Shown piece by piece: positions 46,741-58,716 of a stretch of DNA of 64,000 bases (within the stretch, counting starts at the first letter, position 1; every line of letters begins with the position of its first letter). This DNA is from Rosellinia necatrix. Taxonomy: Eukaryota; Ascomycota; Sordariomycetes; Xylariales; Xylariaceae. The stretch lies in NCBI GenBank assembly GCA_021209875.1, contig JAGYVD010000007.1:1116001-1180000 (forward strand). The letters are read 5' to 3'. Made by a program: the position numbers and the translations under genes. Under the pieces are notes generated by a model. The model was not told the DNA's origin, searched no databases, and saw only the letters and a program-made list of their open reading frames with translations.

Positions 46741-49700
46741 GGCGGCGCTCTGATGAAAGAAATAGAGTTGTTGCAGTCCTTGGACGGGTAGGAGGCTATG
46801 TTATTGATTGAGGAATATGCTCTCGTGACAGCGGCGTGTACCAGGGTAGTGTCCTATACTCTAATTAGCCAACAGACATACAAAATCTGACATCGAACGA
46901 ACTTAAAATTGCAGATATATAAGCGTCGAAAGCTTCTTAAATGTGCCCATGAGTAGGAGTCAAGTTAAGGACTGCTAACCCAGGATACGCCCTCTTATAT
47001 CTGAGGCGTATCTACACTCGTACATCGAGGGATAAGCTAGGTAGCTTACCAGGGATATGAATCAACTCGTGCTTGGTAGACTGAACAACTAGCCCCATAT
47101 GTTTGACGCAGCTTGCCCTGCGGGAGCGGGTTGCATTAATTCATATTCAAATTTTCTATCGCACTCCCGTGTTGACTGATCTATCACATTCTCTGCCCTA
47201 GTGCGTAGTTATACACAAGCTTGTAAATTTGTTTACGACAAGAGCTGTCCGGCCTTTTAAACGCGTACAAATGCGCAGGTCTCGATTTGTTATGACAACT
47301 AGACCTAGGGGTGCTAATGCAACCAACTAAGCCTTGACTTAAAGGCCAGACTTTTAGTCTAGGTGCAAAATCTACTCATCGTTTAAGGTTTCGTGGATGC
47401 TAGATAGTTGAGTCCCAACACATTCGGGGACTGCTGCATGTGAAACCAGACGGTTTGTACCGTGTGTTCCCGGCTACAATCGTTGATCTATCAAAAGGGC
47501 AAGATGGGTGGTTACTTGCTCTATAAGGCTGGCAGCCCGGATCCAGATACCGGGTTAGCCATTCTCTCATCCTCCCATCCTCCCATCCTCTTCCCAGGAC
47601 CATCGAGATTTCGTTCATCACGTCTGAGTATAGAGCAATACTAAAACAGTCCGGCGACAGAATAGCTTGGGGTCTTCTTTCCTTTTATTCCACTTCATCG
47701 CCAGGGCGGCCTGAGACTAGAATACTATAACTATACGAGCTGTGCTACCTAAGGGGCGAGAGCCTTGAAGCGCTACAGAAGAGGCTCCGGACGGACCGTG
47801 AGACTTCGGACCAACACCCATTCGAGTTTGCAACACGAAGAACTGGAATGGGTCTGGCTGGGTGCTGTCTCCGTCTTTGTACGAGCAAGATGGACCTCAT
47901 GGCTGTTTGATATGGGCAATGAGAGTCACATAATAAACTGCAGTCAGGCTGTTGGCAGTGGGTCAAGCTTGACGTGCATCCGGGGTGGGTGGCAGCATCT
48001 TGATTGCTGCGTGCTATGGCGCACGGGCGTCGCTCTAACACGTACTGGTTGGTGGACAGACCAGCGTTCTTGGCGCATCAATAAAATCGCAGCAGAGATC
48101 TGGCGGCTTCGCTCAGCACGCATGTACCTGTTCGGCTCCGGCTCCTCAGGTATTATTACGTGACCTTGGCGAGGCCAGGAAACCCCCAACCCCTCCCCCC
48201 CCTCTCTCTCTCAAGAGGAAGAACCCGGAGCGGTTCCGTGTTTTCGTCCCCTTGTGACCTCTCCTGCACGGTTCGGACGAAAAGCAGAGTGGGCAGCGAT
48301 GGACACTCGGGCTATGCGTTGAGGCTCTGTTGTATGGCCGAACCATTGGCTGTTTGGCACGACTGGATGGGTATGGAGACAGACCGATGCATGCGTTGTT
48401 TGGTGAGGATCGACGAACCTGACAGAAGAACATGATTAAATTCTATGGGAAACAGGGGGAGGGGAGCGGGGGGCTTAGCCAGGTAAGCCACGTCATTATC
48501 AGAAAGGGTTTTTTTTTAAAAAAAATTTTCTTCTCCCTTCATACACCTGGTAACGATCAATATGAGGCCATTTACACTTGTGTAAATACGGACCTCCTGC
48601 CAGTGGGGCGCTGGTCCAGGTAGGTACTTGGCCTCCCTACCTGGGTATGTAGTAAGTGGGTACGGTCTGCTAGATAGTTGGTAGTGTACACACAGGCAGG
48701 TCAAGATCCAGGTGCCGCCACTTATAACCACTTCTAACCTCTTGTTTAGGTGCTGTACCTGTGTCGAGTGTCCAAGACCTCTAACGTAAATCAGCATAAT
48801 AGAATGCAAAGAGAGAGAGTCTGGCTGTGTTCACATGAGCAGTTGTTAGTTCGAGACCCCTACTACTTGATTGAAGCCACTACCTCCGACTAGGTATGCA
48901 CTACCTACCTCGGGTAGTTACTGGGGTATCATCATTGCTTGAGCCGGCTCATGGTACATACCATCGGGGACACCTGCCTGCGTGCCTACCCACCAGGTAG
49001 ATACTGGTTGGTGGGAGCAACGTCTGATCAGATGCCCAAAGGAATTTCGAATCGTTGTGCGTCATATGGACAAAGTATTCGGTACTTCAACCTGGCAGAG
49101 TAGAGCCGCCTGTGCGGCTAGCAGGACCTGCAGAATGAGGGCGTGGCTGTGCTTGCGGACGTCTAGGGTACTTCCTGTGTTCTCGGTCAGCACATTTAGG
49201 CACTCATCCAACCAGCTACCTCTAACTACCTACCTAGGTAGGTACCTACCAAGTGTGTGCTCATCACACATCGTCCGCCTTACTTTTGCCTGATGGTTGC
49301 CTTATCTTGGCAGAACTCGTTCCATAATCCCATTCCCCATTCCCTATTGTTCTTCGTCTATCGCCCGCATCCTACCTCACCACTGATCAAGCCCTCCTTC
49401 TTTCCTAGCAATCCATCTTTGCATGCTTGAATCCCGGCCGGGCTTTTTGTGTGTCTTTTTTCCGTTTGGCACTGCAAACGTAACGCTTACTTACCATCTT
49501 ATTCCGGGCTGCCGAGCATTGGTGAATAGCCAACTGGGCCATCTGGTTCAATCCATCCGCAACGGCTTTTGTGTGTACTTGGGGGCTTCGATCCTCAACC
49601 TTGACCCCTGGGCCTGTCTCTGTGGGCTCTTCCACCCGATGACGCAAAATTCGCAGTTGAATCTTGGTTAACTAGGTGCTTCGACGCGTTCTTCAGAATA

Positions 49701-50114
49701 CAATAACCGTTCGCGCCTTCTTTGGTAGCATTGTGCGGTCCCCTTGTTTCCGCCTTCTAGTCGTTGCCGGCCCTGCTCATTGAACAACGGTCCCTACCAT
49801 TCATCTTTGGCGCAGCTTGTCTCTGGCGCAGCTCGCACGTGGGAGCCCTAAAGCCCTTTCTTGCAGTGATATGATGGCAATAGATCACTTGTCCTGAAAC
49901 TACCGTCTATCCTGGCGCTGTGTCCCCCATATCAATTGTCGGCGACGGCTTGATTGCCCATTTTCAGCATCGGATTCCTGCGGGAACTTGCTCCATCTTC
50001 CTGAATTACTTGGAAGAATACACGCCCTTTACCGCTGAGACGTCTTTCCCCGCCTTGGATGTTTCTCTTGAATAAGTGTAGAAAGGCGCGACACAGCAGG
50101 CACATATCAACACA
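46741..50114. other. Intergenic, no gene seen
   Basis: No supported gene. Overlapping frames at 47.7-48.4 kb (up to 132 codons) lack family features. ACCTACCTAGGTAGGT words cluster at 48600-48660, 48890-48920 and 49227-49250. The last 700 bases are the probable promoter and 5' UTR of the zinc-finger gene. Confidence 0.5.
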
Positions 50115-52686
50115 ATGAATGATCATCTAGGGCTAACATCTCCCTGCCCTCTGGATGCACATCGCCATGGTCAGCAACTCGACATCCCGTTCGACTTGGT
50201 ACATCACACCCCGCTAAGCAACATGGAATTCCCCAATGGGAGCCACACCGCTGATAGATATCCTCTACGTCGCTGGGCCGAGGGAGGTGATGGACCATGG
50301 CACCCTCCGGATTTGACATCAGGCACAGAGGATGGCAGCGGCCATTCCATGGTTACCAACTTGCGAAACAGCCAGTTCACAGTTCATAGTCAGCCAAACA
50401 TGGTTCCTTCTGACATTATGCAACATTCAGATTCTGGTTATGCGAGTTACGGCAATCACCATAGCATCGCCGACTGTTCGGTCCGTGACGACTCTTATGA
50501 TGCGAACCCGGAGATTCAAAGCATCATTGGAGGACCCATGTCTATGAGCGGTCCCCAGTTCGGCATGCCTAATATTATGTCTCATGATACCCTTATAGGT
50601 GGTCCGTGGACGAACGATGTCAGAATAGAAACCACCAACTTCAAATGTGACACATGTCATCAATCAGTCAAGACTAAATCGGAATTGAAGTCTGTCTTGC
50701 CCGTACTAGCCGATATCTCTCCAAGGCAATTGAACTGACAACTTGCTATCATAGGAAGCACGACCAACGCCACAAGAAGCCATTCAAATGCAAGATCGAG
50801 GGTTGTTCTCGCGAATATGGATTCAGCACCCCAAATGACCTTGATAGACACATGCGGAGCCTGCACCCCGACACCAAAACGGCTGGCCATCGTTATAGGT
50901 GTCAGATCGATGCTTGCAGGAGCAAGGAAAAGATTTGGCCACGAGCAGATAATTTCAAAGCTCACCTCAAACGTGTGCACGGCAGAGAGAAAGTATCGGA
51001 CGCGGAGCTTGAAAAATATCGTTACAGGTGAGGATTAGGACATGAGAATTCATCAAATAAAATTCTAATCATTCTTTGCAGGCCACCACCGTCTTCACCT
51101 GATGAGACTCGAGAAATCCAACGACAGGAGTCTGAATTTCATGCCAACGAATATTCTAATCAAAATGAGGGACAAATTAACAGCTGGCAACGGTATAGCG
51201 AGGAACCTCATGGTATGAATTTATTGGGGCCGCTACATGAAGCTCAGAGGGAGGGACATCTATCTTTGTCTGGGTCACAGGGAGTGCTTCCTGACTTGCA
51301 CATCCCTTGTGCGGCACCACTACAAGGGTCATACAACGAAGCATCCGGATCTGGCCCGACTTCTTATAGTCCCATGACCTTATCATCCCCCACAGAGAAT
51401 GGTCAATCACCGCAGGAATCTGAGGCTCGGGAGCCTGTATCATCGCCCCCTCAAGGCCCGATGACAAAACCCCAGAGAATATACCCCACTGAGACCCCTG
51501 TTTCGCACGAGGGTGCATCAAATGTGAACCCATTAGATGGGCCCGGCGAATTAGTGTCAAGAGACTCCCCAGAGAACGACCCCACGGACCATCTGGGTAT
51601 GAATAACAGGGTTTCCGACTCAATTGAGCCCGAAGACTTTTCGGCGCATAGCCCGAGCCGCATTAATACAGAATTTAGCAACCTGGATCTCAATAATACG
51701 GATGTGATGAAAAAGCTCGTTGACGTTCTTCAAAGCAGGGGGCTCCTTGAGCGGTTTGGGTACAAGAAAGAGGGGTCAGAAGCGGTGGAACCCGCCAAAT
51801 CTGAAGTCCAGGGCGCCATAAATCCGAATCACCCTCATCGTTGTCCTAATTGCCCCAAGAGCTTCCCCCGGAAATGCGAGTTAAAGTGCGTTTGCTCCTT
51901 CGTGCCTGGGCGTCTCATACTAATCTTTCTCGCAGAAAACACGAGAAAAGACATGAGAAGCCATACGGATGTACCATGCCCGACTGTGACAAAAGGTTTG
52001 GGAGTAAGAATGACTGGAAACGCCATGAAAACACTCAGCATTTTAGAGGAGAGATGTGGTTATGCGACGAGGAAAGTTGTGGTGTAGACCATTCTCATCG
52101 AGACCAGTTCAGACGCCACCTGGAGAAAAGCCACCAAATTGCCGACCAAAATGAATTGGAGGTTAGGCTCAAGAGGTGTCGAGTTGGTGAGGATCGGTTT
52201 TGGTGCGGTTTCTGCCAGAGGATCGTGGGGACCAAGGAGAAAGAGCTTCACGGCCGGGCAGAGCGATTTGATCACATCGACAACCACATAACTGGCCGAA
52301 ACGGCCAGGACCGGAAGGAAATGAGTGAATGGAGGAGCTTCGGCACGCCACGACGAAGCAAGGAGCTGCCAAAAGAGGATTCGGACGCCGGGGATTACGC
52401 CAGCTCCCCGACTACGCCTGAAGGGATGTATCACTCACCCAGTCGGTCGAAGCCTAAACGTAAGCGTGGTGAAGGCAGCCATTTTATCAATCTGAAGAAG
52501 GCTCGGCACACGGAGCGTACGGCGATGGAATGCGTGGTATGCGTGAGTAGATAATGAGATTCCTCGTTTCATTATCATCGACTAACACCGTGGTAGTGCG
52601 GATGTAGTGATATCTTTGCAGAATGGCTACCCAGTTGCACGAACTGCGAGCACAAACCGTGCGATAATTGTACGCGAGCACGGTAA
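50115..52686 (+). CDS. Multi-C2H2 zinc-finger protein, putative transcription regulator
   Basis: Five exons, 50115-50689, 50755-51027, 51082-51885, 51936-52542 (or 52536) and 52597-52686, encode about 782 residues. Introns are 50-65 bp with frame-consistent junctions; the last contains CTAAC. Finger array 1 follows a disordered start: FKCDTCHQSV...KKHDQRH, then FKCKIEGCSREYGF...DRHMRSLH, then YRCQIDACRSKE...AHLKRVH. A linker of about 250 Ser/Pro/Glu-rich residues follows. Array 2: HRCPNCPKSF...KKHEKRH, YGCTMPDCDKRFGS...KRHENTQH and LCDEESCGVDH...RRHLEKSH, then a basic KPKRKRGE stretch. The final exon adds a Cys-rich end (CGCSDIFAEW, CTNCEHKPCDNC). A nuclear DNA-binding role is inferred. The fourth donor is ambiguous (GTATGC at 52537 or the stronger GTGAGT at 52543), changing the product by two residues. 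Confidence 0.85.
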
Positions 52687-53799
52687 TTGTACTCGAGCAT
52701 GACGACTTTATGATTTGGTACGGGCCTTCTTTACGGAATAATGGGATTTTAAAAGGGTTACGATATACCCCGGATATAGTGCCTCGCTTCTAGATTTCCC
52801 CAGGTAGACGTCGGTACGGAAAATGACACCATCAACACAATCTAGTCGGAACGCAAGATGAGCTTTTGGGAGATATCCAATGGTCGCAAACGGGAGATTT
52901 CCAACTGTTGGAGATTTATCGCGACCATACTTTCATGCTAATATACAGCCAACTGTGAAAGATTACCTCGCAACCAAGCCACTTGGTTTTCGCACCGATG
53001 TGGGCATATTTATCTAGGTACCTTAGTTGCCTCTGGTAGATACGAAAAACTCATTTGGCCGGCACCGTGACTTGAGTGTCTGCCTGCCTGTGAAGTAAGC
53101 TACATAGGGCTATGTCACCTAGTTATTAGTGGGGTTCATGGACTCAGCGGCAATTGGTTAGGTACTTGAGATAAGTACCCGAGGAAGATTTTTAGACTCA
53201 AGATACCTCCCACTACCTCTGTAGGTAGGTAGTGCCTGTAGGTAGTGCCTGTAGGTATCTGATCATACCTACCTACCTACCTCATGAGATGAGTAGGTAT
53301 GCAAGTACCTAACCGATAGGTACCTAGAGTAGTAGAAAGATGCTGCTTCGACAAACGAGCCTCTTAGATAAATGGGCAGGTATGACGTTGCAGCTCGAGG
53401 CAGGCGGCGACGTACGTTGGGCAAAGCGAGGGTGGTCTGACAGGACAAGACAAGTTAGTCAGGTAGGTACCTCGTAGCTGCCCACGCGTTTGTCATCTCC
53501 ATCCTCGTATCTCTCTGCCTTGTCCTTGGTTTCGGATTCCTGCGGGAAGCCGACACGTTTCGTATAGAGCCGTCAGCACTGAGAGGCCAGGAGGAGCAGG
53601 GGTCCCGTCCAGCACCCTCCCTCCCCTCCGCTTGTGCTCGACACCGTTATACGTCACATCCCAATTGACCTGGGCAGATAACCTGGGTGGTCAGTTAAGG
53701 CAGCTACACTTGACTTATCCCAGCCGACCTCCCTCTTCCCTACCACCGGCTGGCTGCTTCTTTCTCCCTCCATTCGACGACGCGGAAACACACACATCG
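52687..53799. other. Intergenic, promoter side of the kelch gene
   Basis: No gene seen. TAGGTAGG/ACCTACCT words are dense at 53218-53335. The kelch frame is open upstream to 53632, but that part reads like a translated leader, so it is treated here as 5' UTR. Confidence 0.5.
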
Positions 53800-55755
53800 A
53801 TGCTCAATATGGAGTCCTTCGCAAAGCTCAAGCGACGTGGGACCGTTCTGCTGAACTCGTTCCCGCAAAACATGCCCTCGCTGCCACAGATGCAGATGCC
53901 GCAGATGCAGATGCAGATGCCCTCAATGCCTCGTCTGCGCGGCGGGCCTGGCATGAAGGGCACCTGGCAGCACATCTCTCTGCCCTCGCTCCCCCGTTCG
54001 TCGCATTCGCTCGACATCATTGCCGGCAACGCCTACGTCTTCGGCGGGGACGGCGCGGCCCACAAGCCCCTCGACAACGACATGCACATAATCGTGCTGC
54101 CCTGGAGCGGCGCCCCCGCTGACTACTACACCGTCAAGGCAAAATCGTCGCCGAAGGCCTCGGCCGGCGACGAAGAGGCCTCGGTACCCACGATCGTCAC
54201 CGAGGACGATGACGAGGCCGAATCGCAGCTCCGCGACGTTCCGCTCAAGGGCAAGGCGCCCGAGATTGCCGACGTCCCTCCCCCGCGCATCGGGCACGCT
54301 ACGGCTGTGATCGGGACGCGCATTTTCCTCTTCGGTGGGCGTGCCCCGACCAGCGCCGGATCGCTGCCCCTGGACGAGAACGGGCGGGTCTGGGTCTTCG
54401 AGACCAAGACACACACCTGGGCCTACCTCGACCCCCACCACAGTAGCCCGATCCCCCCCCCGCGCAGCGACCACGCCGCGGCAGCGACAGAGAAACCGCG
54501 GGAGTTCGCGCTGAAGCCGCCGCGCCTGCGGCGCTCGTCAACGTGGAAGGAGTGGGCCGAGGGCGACTCGGCCGAGATGGGCATCCCACAGCGGCCAATT
54601 ACGGGGACTATCGCAGAGAAGGCGACCGACGACGAGGCTGACGGCGCTGGCTTCGGTACTTTCGTCATCCATGCTGGCCTCCTGACGGATGGGGCTCGGA
54701 CGTCGGACGTCTGGGCTTTTGACGTGCACGCGCGCACCTGGAAAAGGCTCCCCGACGCCCCCGGCCCCGCGCGCAGCGGTGCCGCCCTCGCCCTCGCTAA
54801 GAGTAGGCTATACCGTTTCGGCGGTTTTGACGGCGAGCGCGAGCTCGGCGGCCGGCTCGACGTCCTGCACCTCGTCCTCGACGAGTTCGATGACCAGAAT
54901 ACCAGGGGCGAGATCGGCGTCTTCGCCCGCGGCGGTTGGGAGAGCATCGCCGCCCCGCCCGCTCCCGCTGGAGGGGCGGAGCCATCCGAAACGATGGGCC
55001 TCGCCGCCTCCCCCACACAAGCCGGGGTAGCGGCCACAGACCCCTGGCCCGCGCCACGCAGCGCCGCGAATCTCTCCCTCGTGCAAGCCGGCGGCGGGAG
55101 GGAGTACCTAGTCCTCTCCCTTGGCGAAGCCTCCCCAGCGGCGTTTGATTCTGACAGCGAGGAGGACGACGACGAAGAGGAGGAAGAAGAGGAGGAGGAA
55201 GAGGAGGAAGAGGAAGAGGAGGAAGAGGACGAGGAAGAGGAAGAGGACGAGGACGAGGACGAGGAAGAATCGGAGGAAGAAGATTCAGAGGAAGAAGACT
55301 CGGATGAGGAGGAAAGGAAGCAAGCAAAGAAGGTAGCGGAACAAATGAAAAAGATAGAAGAACAGATAAAGAAGGTAGAGGAACAGAGGGGGGTGGCCGA
55401 GCAACAGAAGAAGCTTGAGGAACAAAAGAAGAAAGAGGAGAAAGCACACACGGGGGCTACGTTCCACTCCGACATTTGGGCCTTCCAGGTCCCGCCGCTC
55501 GGCGGCACGGCGGCGAGCTTTACGGACGCTTTCCTACACACGATGGGGCGCAAGACGGGTGAGGGCCGCTGGACGCCTGTCGCCCCGGCCCCTTTTGACA
55601 GCGACGACCAACTCGACGTCCGCGGCCCCGCCCCCCGCGGATGGTTTGCCGCTGCCCCGCTCGGTGCTCTCGAGGAGAACGCCATCTTCCTCGCCGGCGG
55701 CATGGCGGAGGACGGGGCAAGGCTCGGCGACGGCTGGATCTTCAGGCTTGAGTAA
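53800..55755 (+). CDS. Kelch-repeat beta-propeller protein with acidic insert
   Basis: An intronless frame of 651 residues from the Met at 53800; an equally good Met lies at 53809, and the frame stays open to 53632 with leader-like sequence. After a short Met/Gln/Pro repeat (QMQMPQMQMQMPSMP) come kelch-type blades: AYVFGGDG (about 54030), GTRIFLFGGRAP (about 54315), VIHAGLL...VWAFDVH (about 54665), LYRFGGFDGE (about 54810) and AIFLAGGMAEDG (about 55680). Tryptophan motifs (TWAYLDP, TWKRLPD) fit between. An insert at 55159-55315 is almost pure Glu/Asp, followed by a Lys/Glu/Gln coiled-coil-like stretch to about 55450, placed between the fifth and last blades. It is probably a cytosolic or nuclear scaffold; the partner is unknown. 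Codons are GC-rich compared with the neighbourhood. It is convergent with NUO-24. Confidence 0.85.
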   Translation: MLNMESFAKLKRRGTVLLNSFPQNMPSLPQMQMPQMQMQMPSMPRLRGGPGMKGTWQHISLPSLPRSSHSLDIIAGNAYVFGGDGAAHKPLDNDMHIIVLPWSGAPADYYTVKAKSSPKASAGDEEASVPTIVTEDDDEAESQLRDVPLKGKAPEIADVPPPRIGHATAVIGTRIFLFGGRAPTSAGSLPLDENGRVWVFETKTHTWAYLDPHHSSPIPPPRSDHAAAATEKPREFALKPPRLRRSSTWKEWAEGDSAEMGIPQRPITGTIAEKATDDEADGAGFGTFVIHAGLLTDGARTSDVWAFDVHARTWKRLPDAPGPARSGAALALAKSRLYRFGGFDGERELGGRLDVLHLVLDEFDDQNTRGEIGVFARGGWESIAAPPAPAGGAEPSETMGLAASPTQAGVAATDPWPAPRSAANLSLVQAGGGREYLVLSLGEASPAAFDSDSEEDDDEEEEEEEEEEEEEEEEEEDEEEEEDEDEDEEESEEEDSEEEDSDEEERKQAKKVAEQMKKIEEQIKKVEEQRGVAEQQKKLEEQKKKEEKAHTGATFHSDIWAFQVPPLGGTAASFTDAFLHTMGRKTGEGRWTPVAPAPFDSDDQLDVRGPAPRGWFAAAPLGALEENAIFLAGGMAEDGARLGDGWIFRLE

Positions 55756-56407
55756 GGATAATGGGCTTACGGATGGGCTTACGGATGGGCTTACGAACGG
55801 ACGGGCGAACGAGCGGACGAACAAATAAAGGAATAAATAAACAAACAAATAAACAAACGGACGAATCAGTTGGGTCTTCTTGTTCCTTTTGTTCTGTGGG
55901 TGGGGGGTTTGGGGATGGGATGTACGGCTAACGCGGATTTGATGAAATGCTTCTCTTTGGAATTCTTGTTTGTCCGGATGAATGGATGTACGCAATACTG
56001 AACCCCCAAAATGGTATAAATGGGCAAAAGGAGGCGAGCGAGGACGTAGCCGAGATTTATGGTGGCGAGAGAGCGCGCGGGCAAGTGACTGTACATGACC
56101 AGCAGAAATGGCGCATGCAAAGTTTTTGGTCAATCAATGCAATTGTGGTTTCTATGTACAGCGGTCTCTGCAGTGCTCCTCCCTCCCTCACCCCTCTCAC
56201 TATCTATGATGAAAGCCCTTTTCTCCTTTCTAGATAAAATGTCGTAATATTGGCCATTGCCTCGCTCCTGGCAGAATGTATGCACGTACATGGTTTCTCA
56301 CATTATAGTCTTTTTTTTTTTTTTTTTTCTTTGTCTCGCGTTTAATTTATTGTTTCCCGGTGTTGACCCCCGGCACCCGTACGCTCTCGCCTGGTCGCCC
56401 TGCCTGT
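55756..56407. other. Convergent 3' spacer
   Basis: It lies between the stops of the kelch and complex I genes. Just past the kelch stop is a short repeat of GGGCTTACGGAT and of AACAAATAA words (55757-55860). A T run is at 56311-56328. Confidence 0.6.
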
Positions 56408-57530
56408 CTATAGATCGGACCGGGTGGTCTCGGGGCCCCAGGGCTCGCTGGTCAGGTTCGTCTGGCCGGCGCTGTTCTCACAGGTCTGGCGGCCGGTCTG
56501 GGGGCCGGGCTTGGGGACGGCAGCGGCGGCGGCGGCGCCTGTCTTGGCGCTCTCGCGGAGGGCGGAGAGCAGCTTCTTGGTGGTCTCGGGGGTCAGGTCC
56601 TCGTAGTAGTCGTCGTTGATCTGGATCATGGGGGCGTTGACGCAGGCGCCGAGGCACTCGACCTCGATGAAGGTGAAGAGGCCGTCCTTGGTGGTCTCCC
56701 CCTGCTTGATGCCGAGCTCCTCCTTGATCGCCTTCACGATCACGTCGCTGCCGCAGCCGCCAAGTTGGCAGGGGGTCTGTGTGCGCGATGGGTTTTATGT
56801 GTTAGTTATGTTGTGGAAGAGCTATACATACATATTTATATCTATATTTATATCTCTATCTGTATCTACATGTTGGGCGTAATTTGAGGGCGTGACCCGG
56901 GGAGAGGGGGGCGGGGAGGGGGTCAAAACTCACCGTAGTGCAAGCCTGGACGTGAAACTTGCCGACGGGGGTGCGGTTGTACATGGTATAAAAGGAAGCG
57001 ACCTCGTACACGCGGGCGGGGGGCATCTCGAGGAGGCGGGCGACCTCGTTCATGACGGAGATGGAGGTGAAGCCGTGCTGGCGCTGGCCCAGGTCGAGCA
57101 GGGGCATGACGGCGGCCTTCTTGTACTGGGGCGGGTACCGCTTGAGGATCTCGGCGATAAGCGTCTCATTCTGGGCGTTGAACTTGAACGGGATATTCGG
57201 ATTGTTGTCGGGCGTGTTCCGGTGCTGGAGGCAAAAGGAGGGTTTTCTTTCGTCAGCGGACGGGCTCTGTTCGGGGGGTAACCGTATCCGCTATCTCCTC
57301 TCTCTCTCTCCTCTCTCTCCCCTCGCATGTCCCGTCACGCCCCCCTCCGCCGAGGAGAGAGAGCGCAAGGAGGACGGCCTGGTGTCTGCTAGAGCGGCAA
57401 TACTTACGACGGCCAGGGTATCGCTTCTCCGGGAACTCGCGACGGTAAAGGTGCGGATGTGGGGTCGGGGAGCCCGACTGGCTGTGCGGAGCGCGGTTCG
57501 GAGCAGCAGCGGGCTGAGTTTGGACGCCAT
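56408..57530 (-). CDS. nuo-24: NADH:ubiquinone oxidoreductase 24 kDa subunit (NDUFV2/NUO-24)
   Basis: Three exons, 57530-57408, 57224-56934 and 56776-56408, with introns of 183 and 157 bp, encode 260 residues, the usual length for fungi. The N-terminus ([20 protein letters not shown]) is a typical mitochondrial presequence. Hallmarks: [40 protein letters not shown] and [13 protein letters not shown]. The four 2Fe-2S ligands are C136, C141, C179 and C183 (CTTTPC and CLGAC). The mature protein forms the N1a cluster site of the matrix arm of complex I, next to the 51 kDa flavoprotein. An Ala-rich stretch precedes a short conserved tail (about 205-260). The second intron splits the first ligand pair, after CTT. 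Confidence 0.97.
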
Positions 57531-58716
57531 CGTGAAGGTGGGTGGGCGGGATTGGCTTCGAATGGGCGAGGTTCGACAAGCTGGAGCTCGTCCGTTGCAA
57601 TTGTCGATGGGCCTTTCAATTGATGATGGAAGCTGATTCACCTGGCCTATGATTGGTCAGGGAGCCGTACCATCCCACTAATTTAGAGGTCATGGTTCCT
57701 AAAGCTCGGGTTGCTCGTTGCAGCTGACGACGGCCCGCTCCCACGCATTCCCCGTGTTAAACCTAACCTAATCAATGAATGGCCCCCATAGGTACACAAG
57801 CACCTAACCTACCTGAGTGACTGCCCAGGGTCTCGATTTGCCAACCCAATGCAATATCGCGACTGTCGAGCGACTTCAAGATAGACATGGCGCGGCAGAC
57901 TCGATTTAGCCACCATTGTCTACGATATTCACAGTAACTACCGTCCTCCCTCCGCACGAGATGATCAGTTATTAGGTAGTCTGTAACCGAGGTCTTCTAC
58001 ATATGCTGGAGCCATGTCTCCTTGTCCCTCGTTCTTCCTCCTCTGCACACGTCGGGTTGATCCAACGGTCTCTATGACCAGTTCCAAAGGACACTCATGG
58101 GCTCCAAGGCTTCTTGGCCACGGAGAGGACCCCCAGAAGTTGGCTAGCAGTGACACAACACTTGGCTGCCAGTCCAGGGCCGCAAAGAGCTAACCTAGGA
58201 CGGCTTCGGAGGTTACTAAGAGAACCTGCACCTACATACCAACTATACTATAATGGCCGATGCAGGAATGGCCTGAGAAATTCCCAAAATGGCAAGCGTC
58301 TCGAACGTATTCTCTTTCAAGGTATACACGTTTCAGCTTTCTTCGTAAAGCTGTACTGTGCCCAATCGTAGTTACTGCCCCCCCCATTGACGTGGTTGGG
58401 CACGTATAGCCTCCTATTGGCGTTGAACAAATCTGCTCCTGGATGTGTTCAGTTAGCTCCCAAGTGCTGGTTCCACCTACCTCGCAGGCAGGAGGGAGCT
58501 TGCCACCGCCAGCTACCAGCACAGCTCGAATCAATAGCGACTGCATTGATCACAAGATGTAGCCCAACCTCTCCTTGGGCCGTTGCCGTTACCAGTGCCA
58601 GTGCCAGTGCCATGTATTATGATCCATACTTCCGGTTCGTTATATCCTAACACTAACCAGCAGTTCCTCCCTCGAGGCGAGAGTCGAACTCTTCTCAACG
58701 ACAGGGAATCGAGACC
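57531..58716. other. Divergent spacer between NUO-24 and NACHT genes
   Basis: About 1.2 kb with no gene seen. It holds both promoters. A T-arm-like GAGTCGAACTC at about 58682 lacks the rest of a tRNA. Confidence 0.5.

Noticed and set aside
53632..53799. N-terminal extension of the kelch frame
   Set aside because: It is leader-like sequence with no domain, and better starts lie at 53800 or 53809 immediately before the conserved region.
54423..55703. A 426-codon minus-strand frame opposite the kelch gene with a poly-Ser tract
   Set aside because: It is the antisense shadow of GC-rich kelch codons; the Ser run is the complement of the Glu tract.
58675..58700. GAGAGTCGAACTCTTC resembling a tRNA T arm
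   Set aside because: There is no accompanying D or anticodon arm, and it lies immediately upstream of the NACHT start codon.
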